DNA from: Pseudomonas sp. BN417
Lineage (GTDB): Bacteria > Pseudomonadota > Gammaproteobacteria > Pseudomonadales > Pseudomonadaceae
Length of the DNA stretch: 64,000 bases
Direction of reading: 5' to 3'
Assembly: GCF_029871205.1 (NCBI RefSeq)
Contig: NZ_SSOJ01000091.1
Location: forward strand, 1 to 64,000
The notes beneath the pieces are model-generated. The model worked only from the letters and a program-made list of their open reading frames with translations. It was not told where the DNA came from and did not search any database. Positions 17,254-28,600 of the stretch are shown here, piece by piece. Positions within the stretch are counted from its first letter, which is position 1. Each line of letters begins with the position of its first letter. Position numbers and translations under genes: made by a program.

Positions 17254-17750
17254 CGCAGGGATTCGCAGCCAGGACGACGCCACGTAGGGTGCGCCGTGCG
17301 CACCAATCGACTTCCCAGGTCGAGCCTGGCTTCAATACAAGGTTGTCGCTCGAAATCCCGACATCCAGCGAAGAGGCCGCGCCACACGAAAATTCAACGC
17401 TAAGTTATTGATTCCTTTGTGCTAGACTGCGCCCTTTCTTGTTGCCTCAGAAAAGTCCTTTCCCCTTTGGCATCAAGCGCTTAGGTGTATGCCGCTATAA
17501 AAATTTGGCGGTGTGCCTTCCGGATTCGGCAAGAAAGGGTCGCCCAGGTGGCCTTTTTATCGTGCGCTTGTCAGGGCGCCGGCTTTCTGAAAGCATCCCG
17601 CTCTTCATTTACCTCCAGTGACTCTGGTTCGGACCTGGTTGGCCCTCGAGGCTCCTGCCACCGTATGGCAGGCATACCACCGGATCGCGTACTGGCTCAT
17701 CCCAACCCACGTGGCCTTTGGTAGAGGTCACCACTAGGAGAGGAGGCGCC
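17254..17750 (+). other. thrS upstream region with long leader
   Basis: A 497-bp gap. A plausible extended -10 promoter lies at 17420-17428, which would give a leader of about 320 nt before thrS. The leader has several GC-rich hairpin candidates (for example around CCTGCCACCGTATGGCAGG near 17652-17672), which could form a regulatory structure. A short open frame at 17439-17621 has no ribosome binding site and I do not accept it as a gene. No known riboswitch or T-box is recognisable. Confidence 0.45.
17420..17428 (+). promoter_or_regulatory. Candidate extended -10 promoter for the thrS operon
   Basis: TGC-TAGACT gives an extended -10 (TGn plus TAGACT), followed by a C/T-rich initiation zone. 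No good -35 stands at the usual distance. AT-rich DNA lies upstream. Confidence 0.5.
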
Positions 17751-19673
17751 ATGCCCATCATTACTCTTCCCGACGGCAGTCAGCGTACGTTCGACAAACC
17801 CGTATCCGTGCTCGAGGTGGCCCAGTCCATCGGCGCGGGCCTGGCCAAGGCAACCCTGGCCGGCAAGGTCGACGGCAAGCTGGTGGACGCCTGTGATCTG
17901 ATCGAAAACGACGCTTCGCTGCAGATCGTTACACCCAAGGACGAAGAGGGGCTGGAGATCATCCGTCACTCCTGCGCACACCTGGTGGGGCACGCCGTCA
18001 AGCAGCTCTTCCCGAACGCCAAGATGGTGATCGGCCCGGTGATCGAGGAAGGCTTCTACTACGACATCGCCAACGATCGCCCCTTCACGCCTGATGACAT
18101 GGCGGCCATCGAAAAGCGCATGGCCGAGCTGATCGAGAAGGACTACGACGTCATCAAGAAGATGACCCCGCGTGACGAAGTCATCGAGGTGTTCAAGTCC
18201 CGTGGCGAGGAATACAAGCTGCGCCTGATCGACGACATGCCCGACGAGAAGGCCATGGGCCTGTACTTCCACGAGGAGTACGTCGACATGTGCCGCGGCC
18301 CGCACGTGCCTAACACGCGCTTCCTCAAGGCCTTCAAGCTGACCAAGATTTCCGGTGCCTACTGGCGCGGCGACTCGAAGAACGAGCAGCTGCAGCGCAT
18401 CTACGGCACCGCCTGGGCGGACAAGAAGCAGCTGGCTGCCTATATCCAGCGCATTGAAGAAGCCGAAAAACGCGACCACCGCCGCATCGGCAAGCAGCTG
18501 GACCTGTTCCACCTGCAGGAAGAAGCGCCGGGCATGGTGTTCTGGCACCCCAATGGCTGGACCATGTACCAGGTGCTCGAGCAATACATGCGCAAGGTGC
18601 AGCGTGAGCATGGCTATGTAGAGGTGCGCACGCCCCAGGTGGTGGACCGTATTCTCTGGGAGCGCTCCGGCCACTGGTCCAACTACGCCGAGAACATGTT
18701 CACCACTTCGTCGGAAAGTCGCGACTACGCGGTAAAACCGATGAACTGCCCGTGCCACGTGCAGATCTTCAACCAGGGCCTCAAGTCCTACCGCGACCTG
18801 CCGCTGCGCCTGGCCGAGTTCGGCGCCTGCCACCGCAATGAGCCGTCCGGCGCGCTGCACGGCATCATGCGCGTGCGCGGCTTCACCCAGGACGACGCCC
18901 ACATCTTCTGCACCGAAGATCAGGTGAAGCAGGAAGCGGCCGACTTCATCAAGCTGACCCTGCAGGTGTATTCGGACTTCGGCTTCTCCGACATCTCCAT
19001 GAAGCTGTCGACCCGCCCGATCAAGCGCGTGGGATCCGACGAGCTGTGGGATCGTGCCGAGAGTGCCCTGGCAGACGCGCTGAACGAATCCGGCCTGGAA
19101 TGGGAATACCAGCCGGGCGAAGGTGCGTTCTATGGTCCGAAGATCGAGTTCACCCTGAAGGATTGCCTCGGCCGTAACTGGCAGTGCGGCACCCTGCAGT
19201 ACGACCCGAACCTGCCGGAGCGCCTGGACGCCGCCTACATCGCCGAAGACAACAACCGCAAGCGCCCGGTGATGCTGCACCGCGCCATCCTGGGCTCCTT
19301 CGAGCGCTTCATCGGCATGCTCATCGAGCACTACGCCGGGGCCTTCCCGGCCTGGCTGGCGCCGACCCAGGCGGTGATCATGAACATCACCGACAAGCAG
19401 GCCGATTTCGCCCTCGAGGTGGAGCGGGCACTGAACCAAAGCGGGTTCCGTGCCAAGTCTGACTTGAGAAACGAAAAAATAGGCTTTAAAATCCGCGAGC
19501 ATACTTTGCTCAAGGTTCCCTATCTCTTGGTTATTGGAGACCGGGAAGTTGAGACTCGATCCGTTGCTGTGCGCACCCGCGAGGGTGTCGACCTGGGTTC
19601 CATGCCCTTCGAAAGCTTCTCTGAGCAGCTCGCACAAGCGGTTTCCCGGCGTGGTCGCCAAGACTTGGAGTAA
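17751..19673 (+). CDS. thrS: Threonine-tRNA ligase
   Basis: ThrS charges tRNA-Thr with threonine and edits mischarged serine. The 640-aa protein has the family layout: N-terminal TGS domain (1-61, starting [14 protein letters not shown]), the editing domain, the class II catalytic core with zinc-site cysteine in MNCPCH (about residues 331-336) and motif 2 [15 protein letters not shown], then the anticodon-binding domain. I chose ATG 17751 with AGGAGG 4 nt upstream. The stop is next to the infC start, a coupling typical of gammaproteobacteria. Confidence 0.99.
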   Translation: MPIITLPDGSQRTFDKPVSVLEVAQSIGAGLAKATLAGKVDGKLVDACDLIENDASLQIVTPKDEEGLEIIRHSCAHLVGHAVKQLFPNAKMVIGPVIEEGFYYDIANDRPFTPDDMAAIEKRMAELIEKDYDVIKKMTPRDEVIEVFKSRGEEYKLRLIDDMPDEKAMGLYFHEEYVDMCRGPHVPNTRFLKAFKLTKISGAYWRGDSKNEQLQRIYGTAWADKKQLAAYIQRIEEAEKRDHRRIGKQLDLFHLQEEAPGMVFWHPNGWTMYQVLEQYMRKVQREHGYVEVRTPQVVDRILWERSGHWSNYAENMFTTSSESRDYAVKPMNCPCHVQIFNQGLKSYRDLPLRLAEFGACHRNEPSGALHGIMRVRGFTQDDAHIFCTEDQVKQEAADFIKLTLQVYSDFGFSDISMKLSTRPIKRVGSDELWDRAESALADALNESGLEWEYQPGEGAFYGPKIEFTLKDCLGRNWQCGTLQYDPNLPERLDAAYIAEDNNRKRPVMLHRAILGSFERFIGMLIEHYAGAFPAWLAPTQAVIMNITDKQADFALEVERALNQSGFRAKSDLRNEKIGFKIREHTLLKVPYLLVIGDREVETRSVAVRTREGVDLGSMPFESFSEQLAQAVSRRGRQDLE

Positions 19674-19678
19674 TCACT

Positions 19679-20224
19679 ATTAAGCGTGAAATGAGACAGG
19701 ACAAGCGGACTCAACCGAAGGCCCCGATCAACGAGAATATCTCGGCTCGTGAGGTGCGGTTGATTGGTGCTGACGGCCAGCAGATTGGCGTCGTCTCGAT
19801 TGATGAAGCGCTTCGCTTCGCAGAAGAAGCAAAGCTGGATCTGGTGGAAATTTCTGCCGACGCGTTGCCTCCTGTTTGCCGGATCATGGATTACGGCAAG
19901 CACCTCTTCGAGAAGAAGAAGCAGGCCGCTGCAGCGAAGAAGAACCAGCACCAGCAACAGATCAAAGAAATCAAGTTTCGTCCAGGGACGGAAGAAGGGG
20001 ATTACCAGGTAAAACTACGCAACCTGGTACGTTTCCTTAGCGAGGGGGACAAGGCCAAGGTATCGCTTCGATTCCGTGGTCGTGAGATGGCTCACCAGGA
20101 GCTGGGTATGGAGCTGTTGAAGCGGGTCGAAGCCGACCTCGCCGAACTCGGCACCGTCGAACAGCATCCTAAGCTGGAAGGACGCCAGCTGATGATGGTC
20201 ATCGCCCCCAAAAAGAAAAAATAA
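19679..20224 (+). CDS. infC: Translation initiation factor IF-3, AUU start
   Basis: IF-3 binds the 30S subunit, keeps it apart from 50S and checks start-codon pairing. The 181-aa product has the N-domain ([16 protein letters not shown]), a lysine-rich linker and the C-domain ending in a lysine run. The likeliest start is ATT at 19679, with GGAG 8 nt upstream, giving [10 protein letters not shown]; the first in-frame ATG (19691) lacks a good ribosome binding site. A rare AUU start is conserved in infC because IF-3 rejects it, so the protein represses its own synthesis. The start lies 5 nt after the thrS stop. Confidence 0.95.
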   Translation: MKREMRQDKRTQPKAPINENISAREVRLIGADGQQIGVVSIDEALRFAEEAKLDLVEISADALPPVCRIMDYGKHLFEKKKQAAAAKKNQHQQQIKEIKFRPGTEEGDYQVKLRNLVRFLSEGDKAKVSLRFRGREMAHQELGMELLKRVEADLAELGTVEQHPKLEGRQLMMVIAPKKKK

Positions 20225-20285
20225 CCACCAGGGCACTGGCAGGCCTTGCGGTTATGCGTAATCACTCAATGCGGAGTATCCGAAC

Positions 20286-20480
20286 ATGCCAAAGATGAAA
20301 ACCAAGAGCGGTGCTGCGAAGCGCTTCAAGAAGACAGCTTCTGGCTTCAAGCACAAGCACGCTTTCAAGAGCCACATCCTGACCAAGATGACTACCAAGC
20401 GTAAGCGTCACCTGCGCGGCTGCACCCTGGTGCATCCGTCTGACGTCGCAAAAGTAGCGCGCATGCTGCGCGTTCGTTAA
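20286..20480 (+). CDS. rpmI: 50S ribosomal protein L35
   Basis: A 64-aa, very basic protein with the L35 pattern [17 protein letters not shown] and the C-terminal ending ARMLRVR. It is part of the large subunit. It lies 61 bp after infC and 28 bp before rplT, the standard order. In E. coli L20 represses rpmI-rplT translation from this region; I cannot confirm the same RNA fold here. Confidence 0.98.
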   Translation: MPKMKTKSGAAKRFKKTASGFKHKHAFKSHILTKMTTKRKRHLRGCTLVHPSDVAKVARMLRVR

Positions 20481-20508
20481 TCGGTCAAGATTCTAGAGGA
20501 AATTACTC

Positions 20509-20865
20509 ATGGCTCGTGTTAAGCGTGGCGTCATCGCTCGTGCCCGTCACAAGAAAATTCTGAAACTCGCCAAAGGCTACTACGGCGCACGCTCGCGCGT
20601 GTTCCGCGTTGCCAAGCAAGCGGTAATCAAGGCTGGCCAATACGCCTACCGTGACCGCCGTCAGCGCAAGCGCCAGTTCCGCGCTCTGTGGATCGCTCGT
20701 ATCAACGCTGGTGCTCGTCAGAACGGTCTGTCCTACAGCCGCCTGATCGCTGGCCTGAAAAAAGCGACCATCGAGATCGATCGTAAGGTTCTGGCCGACC
20801 TGGCAGTGAACGAAAAAGCGGCGTTTGCTGCGATTGTCGAGAAAGCTAAGGCCGTCCTGGCTTAA
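20509..20865 (+). CDS. rplT: 50S ribosomal protein L20
   Basis: A 118-aa, Arg/Lys-rich protein with the L20 start [19 protein letters not shown] and family length. It binds 23S rRNA early in large-subunit assembly and, in relatives, acts as the autogenous repressor of the infC-rpmI-rplT message. It has a strong GAGG-type site upstream and is followed by two hairpins before pheS. Confidence 0.98.
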   Translation: MARVKRGVIARARHKKILKLAKGYYGARSRVFRVAKQAVIKAGQYAYRDRRQRKRQFRALWIARINAGARQNGLSYSRLIAGLKKATIEIDRKVLADLAVNEKAAFAAIVEKAKAVLA

Positions 20866-20908
20866 GTCCCCGACAATCACCGGGTTCGCCCGGTGCTGAA
20901 CGTCACCG

Positions 20909-20939
20909 ATAGGGGAAGGGCCTTGCGCTCTTCCCCTAT
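20909..20939 (+). terminator. Hairpin between rplT and pheS, terminator or attenuator
   Basis: A 10-bp stem ATAGGGGAAG (20909-20918) / CTTCCCCTAT (20930-20939) is preceded by a separate hairpin CACCGGG-ttcg-CCCGGTG (20878-20895). The U tract is weak. In E. coli a Phe-rich leader peptide controls pheST here; I see no Phe-codon run in this gap, so partial termination is the simpler reading. Confidence 0.55.
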
Positions 20940-20959
20940 TTCGTATCTGGAGTCTGTAG

Positions 20960-21976
<1,017 letters not shown>

Positions 21977-22012
21977 GTCGCAGCGTCCGAAACGAATCCC
22001 AGGAGTAAGCAA

Positions 22013-24391
22013 ATGAAATTCAGTGAAAACTGGCTGCGGAGCTGGGTAAGCCCGCAGGTATCCCGCGACGAGCTGGTGGCTCGTCTGTCCATGGCCGGCC
22101 TCGAAGTCGACAGCGTCACCCCGGTGGCCGGTGCCTTCAGCGGCGTGGTCGTGGGCGAGGTGCTGAGCACCGAACAACACCCGGACGCCGACAAGCTGCG
22201 CGTCTGCCAGGTGAGCAACGGCAGCGAGACCTTCCAGGTCGTGTGCGGCGCGCCCAACGTGCGCCCCGGCCTGAAGATCCCCTTCGCCATGATCGGCGCC
22301 GAACTGTCGGACGACTTCAAGATCAAGAAGGCCAAGCTGCGTGGCGTCGAGTCCAGCGGCATGCTCTGCTCGGCCTCCGAACTGCAAATCAGCGATGAAA
22401 ACGACGGCCTGATGGAACTGGCCGCCGACGCCCCCGTGGGCCAGGACATCCGCGCCTACCTGGGCCTGGATGACGTGATCATCGAACTGGGCCTGACCCC
22501 CAACCGCGGCGACTGCCTGAGCCTGTCCGGCCTCGCCCGCGAAGTGGGCGCGCTCTACGATGCGCCGGTTACCCGTCCGCAAGTCGCCTCCGTTGCGCCG
22601 GCCCATGACGAAGTGCGCCCGGTGGAAGTCTCCGCCCCGGCTGCCTGCCCGCGCTACCTCGGCCGCGTGATCCGCAACGTCGACCTGTCCAAGCCGACCC
22701 CGCTGTGGATGGTCGAGCGCCTGCGTCGCGCCGAAGTCCGCAGCATCGACGCCGCCGTCGACATCACCAACTACGTGATGCTCGAACTCGGCCAGCCCAT
22801 GCACGCCTTCGACCTCGCCGAAATCAACGGCGGCATCCGCGTGCGCATGGCGGAGGAGGGCGAGAAGCTCGTCCTGCTCGACGGCCAGGAAGTCACCCTG
22901 CGTCCCGACACCCTGGTGATCGCCGACCACACCCGCGCCCTGGCTATCGCCGGCGTCATGGGTGGCGAGCACAGCGGCGTCAGCGCCAAGACCCGCGACC
23001 TGTTCCTCGAAGCCGCCTTCTTCGACACCATCGCCGTCGCTGGCAAGGCCCGTTCCTATGGCCTGCACACCGACTCGTCGCACCGCTTCGAGCGTGGCGT
23101 CGACTTCCAGCTCGCCCGCGAAGCCATGGAGCGCGCCACCGGCCTGCTGCTGGACATCGTCGGCGGCGAAGCCGGCCCCATCATCGAAGCCGCAAGCGAA
23201 GCGCACCTGCCAAAGGTTGAGCCGGTCACCCTGCGTGCCGAGCGTATCGCCCAGATGCTGGGCATGGAAATGGACGCCGCCGAAGTCGAGCGCCTGCTCA
23301 CCGCGCTGGACCTGAAGGTCACCGCCGAAGGTGCCGGCCAATGGCGCGTCGACGTACCGAGCCACCGCTTCGACATCAGCCTGGAAGTGGACCTGATCGA
23401 AGAGCTGGGCCGCCTCTACGGCTACAACCGTCTGCCGGTTCGCTACCCGCAGGCCCGCCTGGCGCCGACCGCGCGCTCCGAAGCCGCCGTCGAGCTGCCG
23501 GCCCTGCGCCGCCTGCTGGTTGCCCGTGGTTATCACGAGGCCATCACCTACAGCTTCATCGATCCCAAGCTGTTCGAGCTGTTCAACCCGGGCGTGAAGC
23601 CGCTGATGCTGGCCAACCCCATCTCCGCCGACATGGCCGCCATGCGTTCTTCGCTGTGGCCGGGCCTGGTCAGTGCCCTTCAGCACAACCTCAACCGCCA
23701 GCAGTCCCGCGTGCGCCTGTTCGAAAGCGGCCTGCGCTTCGTTGGCCAGCTCGAAGGCCTGAAGCAGGAGCCTATGCTCGCCGGCGTGCTCTGCGGTTCG
23801 CGCCTGCCGGAAGGCTGGGCCAACGGCCGCGATGCCGTCGACTTCTATGACGCCAAGGCAGACGTCGAAGCCGTACTCGGCGCAGCCGGTGCACTGGACG
23901 CATTCAGCTTCGTGCCCGGCGAACACCCGGCTCTGCACCCGGGCCAGACCGCACGGATCGAAAGGGAAGGGCGCCTGGTCGGCTACCTCGGTGCCCTGCA
24001 CCCGGAACTGGCCAAGGCCCTGGACCTGGATCAGCCGGTCTACCTGTTCGAGCTGCTGCAGGCCGAAGTGATGCAAGGCAAGCTGCCGAAGTTCAGCGAG
24101 CTGTCGCGCTTCCCCGAAGTGCGCCGCGACCTGGCCCTGCTGGTAGACCGCGACGTAGCCGCCGAAGCCGTGCTGGCCACCATCCGCGAAGCCGCCGGCG
24201 AGTGGATGACCGACCTCAGGCTGTTTGACGTGTATCACGGTAAAGGTATTGATCCGCTTAGAAAAAGCTTGGCGGTCGGCTTGACCTGGCAGCATCCATC
24301 GCGCACTCTTACTGACGATGAGGTGAACAACACGACGCAAAACATCGTCACCTCGCTAGAAGACAGGTTCAATGCCACGTTAAGGAAGTAG
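22013..24391 (+). CDS. pheT: Phenylalanine-tRNA ligase, beta subunit
   Basis: The 792-aa beta subunit has the tRNA-binding EMAP-like domain near 40-150, the B3/B4 editing domain that clears Tyr-tRNA-Phe, the B5 domain and the C-terminal ferredoxin-like anticodon-binding domain (ELSRFPEVRRDLALLVD). Full length, no damage. The stop is 3 nt before the ihfA start, indicating one operon. Confidence 0.99.
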   Translation: MKFSENWLRSWVSPQVSRDELVARLSMAGLEVDSVTPVAGAFSGVVVGEVLSTEQHPDADKLRVCQVSNGSETFQVVCGAPNVRPGLKIPFAMIGAELSDDFKIKKAKLRGVESSGMLCSASELQISDENDGLMELAADAPVGQDIRAYLGLDDVIIELGLTPNRGDCLSLSGLAREVGALYDAPVTRPQVASVAPAHDEVRPVEVSAPAACPRYLGRVIRNVDLSKPTPLWMVERLRRAEVRSIDAAVDITNYVMLELGQPMHAFDLAEINGGIRVRMAEEGEKLVLLDGQEVTLRPDTLVIADHTRALAIAGVMGGEHSGVSAKTRDLFLEAAFFDTIAVAGKARSYGLHTDSSHRFERGVDFQLAREAMERATGLLLDIVGGEAGPIIEAASEAHLPKVEPVTLRAERIAQMLGMEMDAAEVERLLTALDLKVTAEGAGQWRVDVPSHRFDISLEVDLIEELGRLYGYNRLPVRYPQARLAPTARSEAAVELPALRRLLVARGYHEAITYSFIDPKLFELFNPGVKPLMLANPISADMAAMRSSLWPGLVSALQHNLNRQQSRVRLFESGLRFVGQLEGLKQEPMLAGVLCGSRLPEGWANGRDAVDFYDAKADVEAVLGAAGALDAFSFVPGEHPALHPGQTARIEREGRLVGYLGALHPELAKALDLDQPVYLFELLQAEVMQGKLPKFSELSRFPEVRRDLALLVDRDVAAEAVLATIREAAGEWMTDLRLFDVYHGKGIDPLRKSLAVGLTWQHPSRTLTDDEVNNTTQNIVTSLEDRFNATLRK

Positions 24392-24394
24392 CGT

Positions 24395-24697
24395 ATGGGG
24401 GCTCTGACGAAAGCTGAGATGGCTGAACGTCTATATGAAGAGCTTGGCCTGAATAAACGGGAAGCCAAGGAACTGGTGGAGCTGTTCTTCGAGGAAATCC
24501 GTCAGGCGCTGGAGCACAACGAACAGGTGAAGCTGTCCGGATTCGGCAACTTCGACCTGCGCGACAAGCGTCAGCGGCCTGGCCGGAACCCGAAGACAGG
24601 CGAGGAAATCCCGATCACGGCGCGCCGTGTGGTCACTTTCCGTCCAGGGCAGAAACTCAAAGCCAGGGTTGAAGCTTATGCTGGAACCGAGTCATAA
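24395..24697 (+). CDS. ihfA: Integration host factor, alpha subunit
   Basis: IhfA pairs with IhfB and bends DNA at specific sites, acting in transcription, replication and site-specific recombination. The 100-aa protein has the HU/IHF fold with the DNA-intercalating arm [20 protein letters not shown] (about 62-81). It is placed after pheT as in other gammaproteobacteria. Its last 20 nt overlap the next gene, a MerR-type regulator. Confidence 0.99.
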   Translation: MGALTKAEMAERLYEELGLNKREAKELVELFFEEIRQALEHNEQVKLSGFGNFDLRDKRQRPGRNPKTGEEIPITARRVVTFRPGQKLKARVEAYAGTES

Positions 24698-25034
24698 CGA
24701 CGAGTTACCGCCCATTCCAGGCAAGCGTTACTTCACTATTGGCGAGGTTAGTGAACTCTGCGCAGTCAAGCCTCACGTGCTGCGTTACTGGGAGCAGGAA
24801 TTTCCCCAGCTCAACCCAGTAAAGCGGCGCGGCAACCGACGCTACTACCAGCGCCAGGATGTGCTGATGATCCGGCAGATCCGGGCGCTGCTCTACGACC
24901 AGGGCTTTACCATCGGCGGGGCGCGCCAGCGCCTCTCCGGCGACGAAGCCAAGGAAGACACCACTCAGTACAAGCAGCTCATCCGGCAGATGATCTCCGA
25001 GCTCGAGGACGTCCTCCAGGTTCTGAAAAAATAA
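24678..25034 (+). CDS. MerR-family transcriptional regulator
   Basis: A 118-aa regulator with the MerR winged helix-turn-helix near 17-85 ([20 protein letters not shown], then RRGNRRYYQ) and a C-terminal coiled coil for dimerisation ([19 protein letters not shown]). It lacks a metal-binding cysteine set. This gene is conserved between ihfA and tRNA-Pro in Pseudomonas; targets are unknown. It starts within ihfA (20-nt overlap), so expression is probably coupled. Confidence 0.92.
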   Translation: MLEPSHNDELPPIPGKRYFTIGEVSELCAVKPHVLRYWEQEFPQLNPVKRRGNRRYYQRQDVLMIRQIRALLYDQGFTIGGARQRLSGDEAKEDTTQYKQLIRQMISELEDVLQVLKK

Positions 25035-25120
25035 AGAATCTTGAAAAAAACCTTCCACAATTCAAAAGCTTAATGTATAGTTCGCTCCGCTTCCGGTGAT
25101 CCGGAGCAAGCTAGAAAACG

Positions 25121-25198
<78 letters not shown>

Positions 25199-25210
25199 AA
25201 AATCCCTAGA

Positions 25211-25244
25211 AAATCCAAGCACTTACGAGTGCTTGGATTTTTTT
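25211..25244. terminator. Terminator after tRNA-Pro
   Basis: A 13-bp perfect stem AAATCCAAGCACT (25211-25223) / AGTGCTTGGATTT (25228-25240) with loop TACG and a T run. A-rich DNA on the other side makes it workable on both strands. Confidence 0.93.
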
Positions 25245-25259
25245 ATGCCTGGCGTTTTT

Positions 25260-25307
25260 GGTTACCAATTCAAAACGGTCATTCTGGTTGCCAATTGGTT
25301 GCCAATT
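25260..25307. repeat. Three 11-bp direct repeats beside the tRNA
   Basis: Two perfect abutting copies of GGTTGCCAATT (25286-25296 and 25297-25307) and one variant GGTTACCAATT (25260-25270). Short repeats of this kind next to a tRNA attachment site are often integrase arm-binding sites. No integrase gene is beside them, so that role is inference. Confidence 0.6.
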
Positions 25308-25629
25308 GAGATTGACTTGGCAGATCGGGTGCCGCAGTTGATGAACTCTAAATTGGCTCACTGGTTTCGCTAATCTAGGGCTTACGCCTGCACGGCGAAG
25401 GGGTCGCTACACCTGGCGCTATAGGCTGATAGGTGAGACTTCACCAGGTTGGGTTGAGCATGTAATGGCTGATCCTGCGAGTGTTGCCTATCAGGCATGG
25501 CCCACTCGAGCTCTGTCTTTGGTGGCGGTTTGCCATCTTGCTGGTTCAGGCGCGTAGTATCATGAGGCTCTTGGGTTTGAAAATGCTTGATCTCGGCTGG
25601 TGCCAGCTAATAAGCAAGGATGGTCATTG
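25308..25629 (+). other. Non-coding start of the island, upstream of pglW
   Basis: No credible gene lies here. The DNA is less GC-rich than the chromosome to the left. It must hold the promoter for the six-gene BREX operon; weak candidates (TTGATC at 25587 with TAATAA at 25608, spacing 15) are not strong enough to call. Confidence 0.4.
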
Positions 25630-28600
25630 ATGGACAAGCTCTGGAAGCAGATTACCCAATCCGATTACATCTGGGAGAGGGAAGCGCTGGAGTTCGCCAA
25701 GCACTTGCTCCCTGATCATGATCCCTACCGTGCCTGGGCAAATTTCGAGTTTATTGCCCAAGATGGCTCCATCAATGAAGTCGACCTCATGGTGCTCACG
25801 CCCAAGGGGATGTACCTCATTGAGATAAAATCTCATCCTGGAACTATCAGTGGTGATGCTGCAAACTGGGTTTGGGAAAAGCCCCTGCCTAAGGGTGGGC
25901 AGAAGATTTTCGATAACCCCCGTCTCCTTGCGCGTCGCAAGGCGCAGAAGCTGGCTTCTTTGCTGAAGACGCAGCCTTCATTTCATCGCAGCAAGGAAGC
26001 AGTACCTTTTATCGATGCCTTGGTGTTTCTCTCAGCCGAGGACCTGGTTATCAAGCTGGAAGGTAATGCTCGCCAGGGCGTGGTGAATCGGCAAGAGCTG
26101 CTCCGCGAAATCACGCTTATCGATGAGAGCTGGAAGCATCGGCAGATCACTGCATACGCGGCCAAAGTCATCTCGCGCGCAGTTGAAGAGGCGGGCATTA
26201 AAGAGTCCGTACGCATGCGCCGCGTGGGCAGCTATGAGCTTCAGAGCCTTCTAGACGAGTCCGACACCTATCAGGATTGGCTAGCTCTGCATCCAGATCT
26301 TGGTATGCAGCGCAAGGTGCGTATTTACCTGACGCAGGGTAAGCAGCAGGAAGAGGTTTCGCGGCTCGAGAAAGCAGCCAAGCTTGAGTTTCGATTGCTC
26401 GAGGGGATCGAGCATCCAGGGATTTTACGTGCGCACGAATTTCAGCAGCATGATAGCGGCCCTGCGTTGGTCTACGAGCACGATCCCAAAGCATTTCGTC
26501 TCGATCACCTTTTGATGCATCTGGGCAAGGATCGGCGTCTGGATACGGTGCAGGCTGCCTACCTACTTCGTCTCATTGCAGAAGCTGTGCAGTACGCGCA
26601 TGGGCAAAAGCTTTATCACCGGGGCCTGAGCCCTCAGTGCATTTGGGTCAAGCCGCTTGGTGAAGAGAAGTACAGTGTCAAAATCAGCAACTGGGCTACT
26701 GCAGAGCGCATATTCGAGAGCGAATCGCGCAACATCAGCGCGCTAACCCGCTTGAGTAACCTCGTGCATGAAGAGGCCGGGCCATATGTAGCGCTGGAGG
26801 CGCACACTGGGGCTGCAGACGGTGTACATCTGGACGTTTTCTCGCTGGGTGCGATCGCCTACCACCTGTTTACAGGTAAGAAGCCCGCACAAACCGACAT
26901 TGAGTTACTAGACAAGCTGCGCCGCGGCAGTGGCCTGCAGGTTACCGATGAAATCAACGGTGCAAGCGAGGCTATGCAGTACCTGGTGCAGTACGCCACT
27001 CATCCTGATGTAGGGAGTCGGCTGGAGTCGGTCAGTGAGTTCATCAAGCGTTTGGATGACTTTGAGGATGAAGTCAGCCAGCCGAACACGCTACGCACCA
27101 ACCCGACAGAGGCACGTAAAGGTGATCTCCTGCCAGGGGGCTTTCAGGTTATTCAGCCACTCGGCAAGGGGGCATGTTCAGTCGTCTTCTTGGTCGATTA
27201 CCAGGGGCAGTCTCGCGTTCTGAAAATCGCTTCTACGCCTGACCACAACACCCGCCTTATGAAGGAGGGCGAGGTTCTGGTCAGGTTGCGTCACCAGGCC
27301 ATTGTTCCTTATTACAAGACCCTGGATATCGTCGGGCATACCGCGTTGTTACTCGACTACGCGACCGAGGGCACCCTGGCCCAGCGTCTCCGCCATGTTG
27401 GTGCTGTGCAGCTGGAGCTGCTTGAGCGCTTCGGTGATGACTTGCTCAGTGCCGTCGTGCACCTAGAAGACCAGGCGTTGGTGCATCGCGATATCAAGCC
27501 GGAGAACATTGGCTTGGTGATGCAAGGCAGCGTCCTTCACCTGATGCTCTTTGATTTCTCTCTATCCAGTGTCGGTGCCGACAATATCAGCGCTGGCACC
27601 TTGGCCTATATGGATCCGTTTATCAGGGATCTTGGTCGTCGTCGTTGGGACGATCATGCCGAGCGATTCTCCGTTGCGCTGACGCTTTACGAGATGGCCG
27701 CAGGGGCTTTGCCCGGATGGGCTTCGTCCGAGGGGCTGCCGCATCAGTTGGAAGGTGAGCTGGAAGTCGACCGTACGGTATTCGACCCGAGCATTCGCGA
27801 TCGCATGGCTGAATTCTTCAGGCGTGCCTTGGTGCGTGATGTGCGCAAGCGCTTTGCCAGTGCCGGCGAGATGCTGCGTGAGTGGCGTAAGACCTTCCAC
27901 GCCGCGCGTAGTGAGTCGTTGCATACAACGCATCAGCCGCTGGAGCTGACTTGCCCCATCAGTGAAGCCCAGCTGGATACGCAGATCGGCTTGCTGGCAC
28001 TGACCCCGCAAGCACTGGATACCCTCAGCCGACGCAATATCAACAGCGTTGCCGACCTGATCAAACTGAACCGCTCTCGCGTTCGAGTCTGGACGGGGGT
28101 TGGGGTGAAGACCCGTAATGAGCTGTCCGATGTGATTGGTCAGCTTCAGGCGCGCCTCCTCGAAGGCCAGCAAATTCAGCAGTTGGATAGCGGCGACACC
28201 AGCGTCGTCAGTGTCGACCGCCTGTTCCATCAGGTCACGCCGAAGTCGACTGATCAGACCCGTCTGAGCTTCCTTAACGAATACTTGGGTCGATTGGACG
28301 AGGACGCCCCCAAAGGCATGCATAACGTTCATTGGCCGACACCGGCAGCCATCAGCGGCCACCTTGGTATCGAGACGCTGGTGGTGCGGGAGCTGATCGA
28401 CAAGGTCCTGATCCAGTGGGGCAAGACCAAAGCCATTACCGATTTGCGAGAGGAAATCGTCGACCTGCTGGAGGATAATGGCGGGGTGATGACGGCAGTT
28501 GAAGTTGCCGATGCGATCCTGCTGCGCCGTGGTTCAGTGCAAGACAGTCCGCTGCGCGAGCGTTGGGCATATGCCGTTGTGCGCGCTGCTGTGGAAACGG

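Noticed and set aside
17439..17621. 60-aa protein in the thrS leader
   Set aside because: No ribosome binding site, no recognised motif, and it lies in a region better explained as structured leader RNA.
20866..20959. pheM-type leader peptide controlling pheST
   Set aside because: No start codon followed by a run of Phe codons is present; only hairpins are seen.
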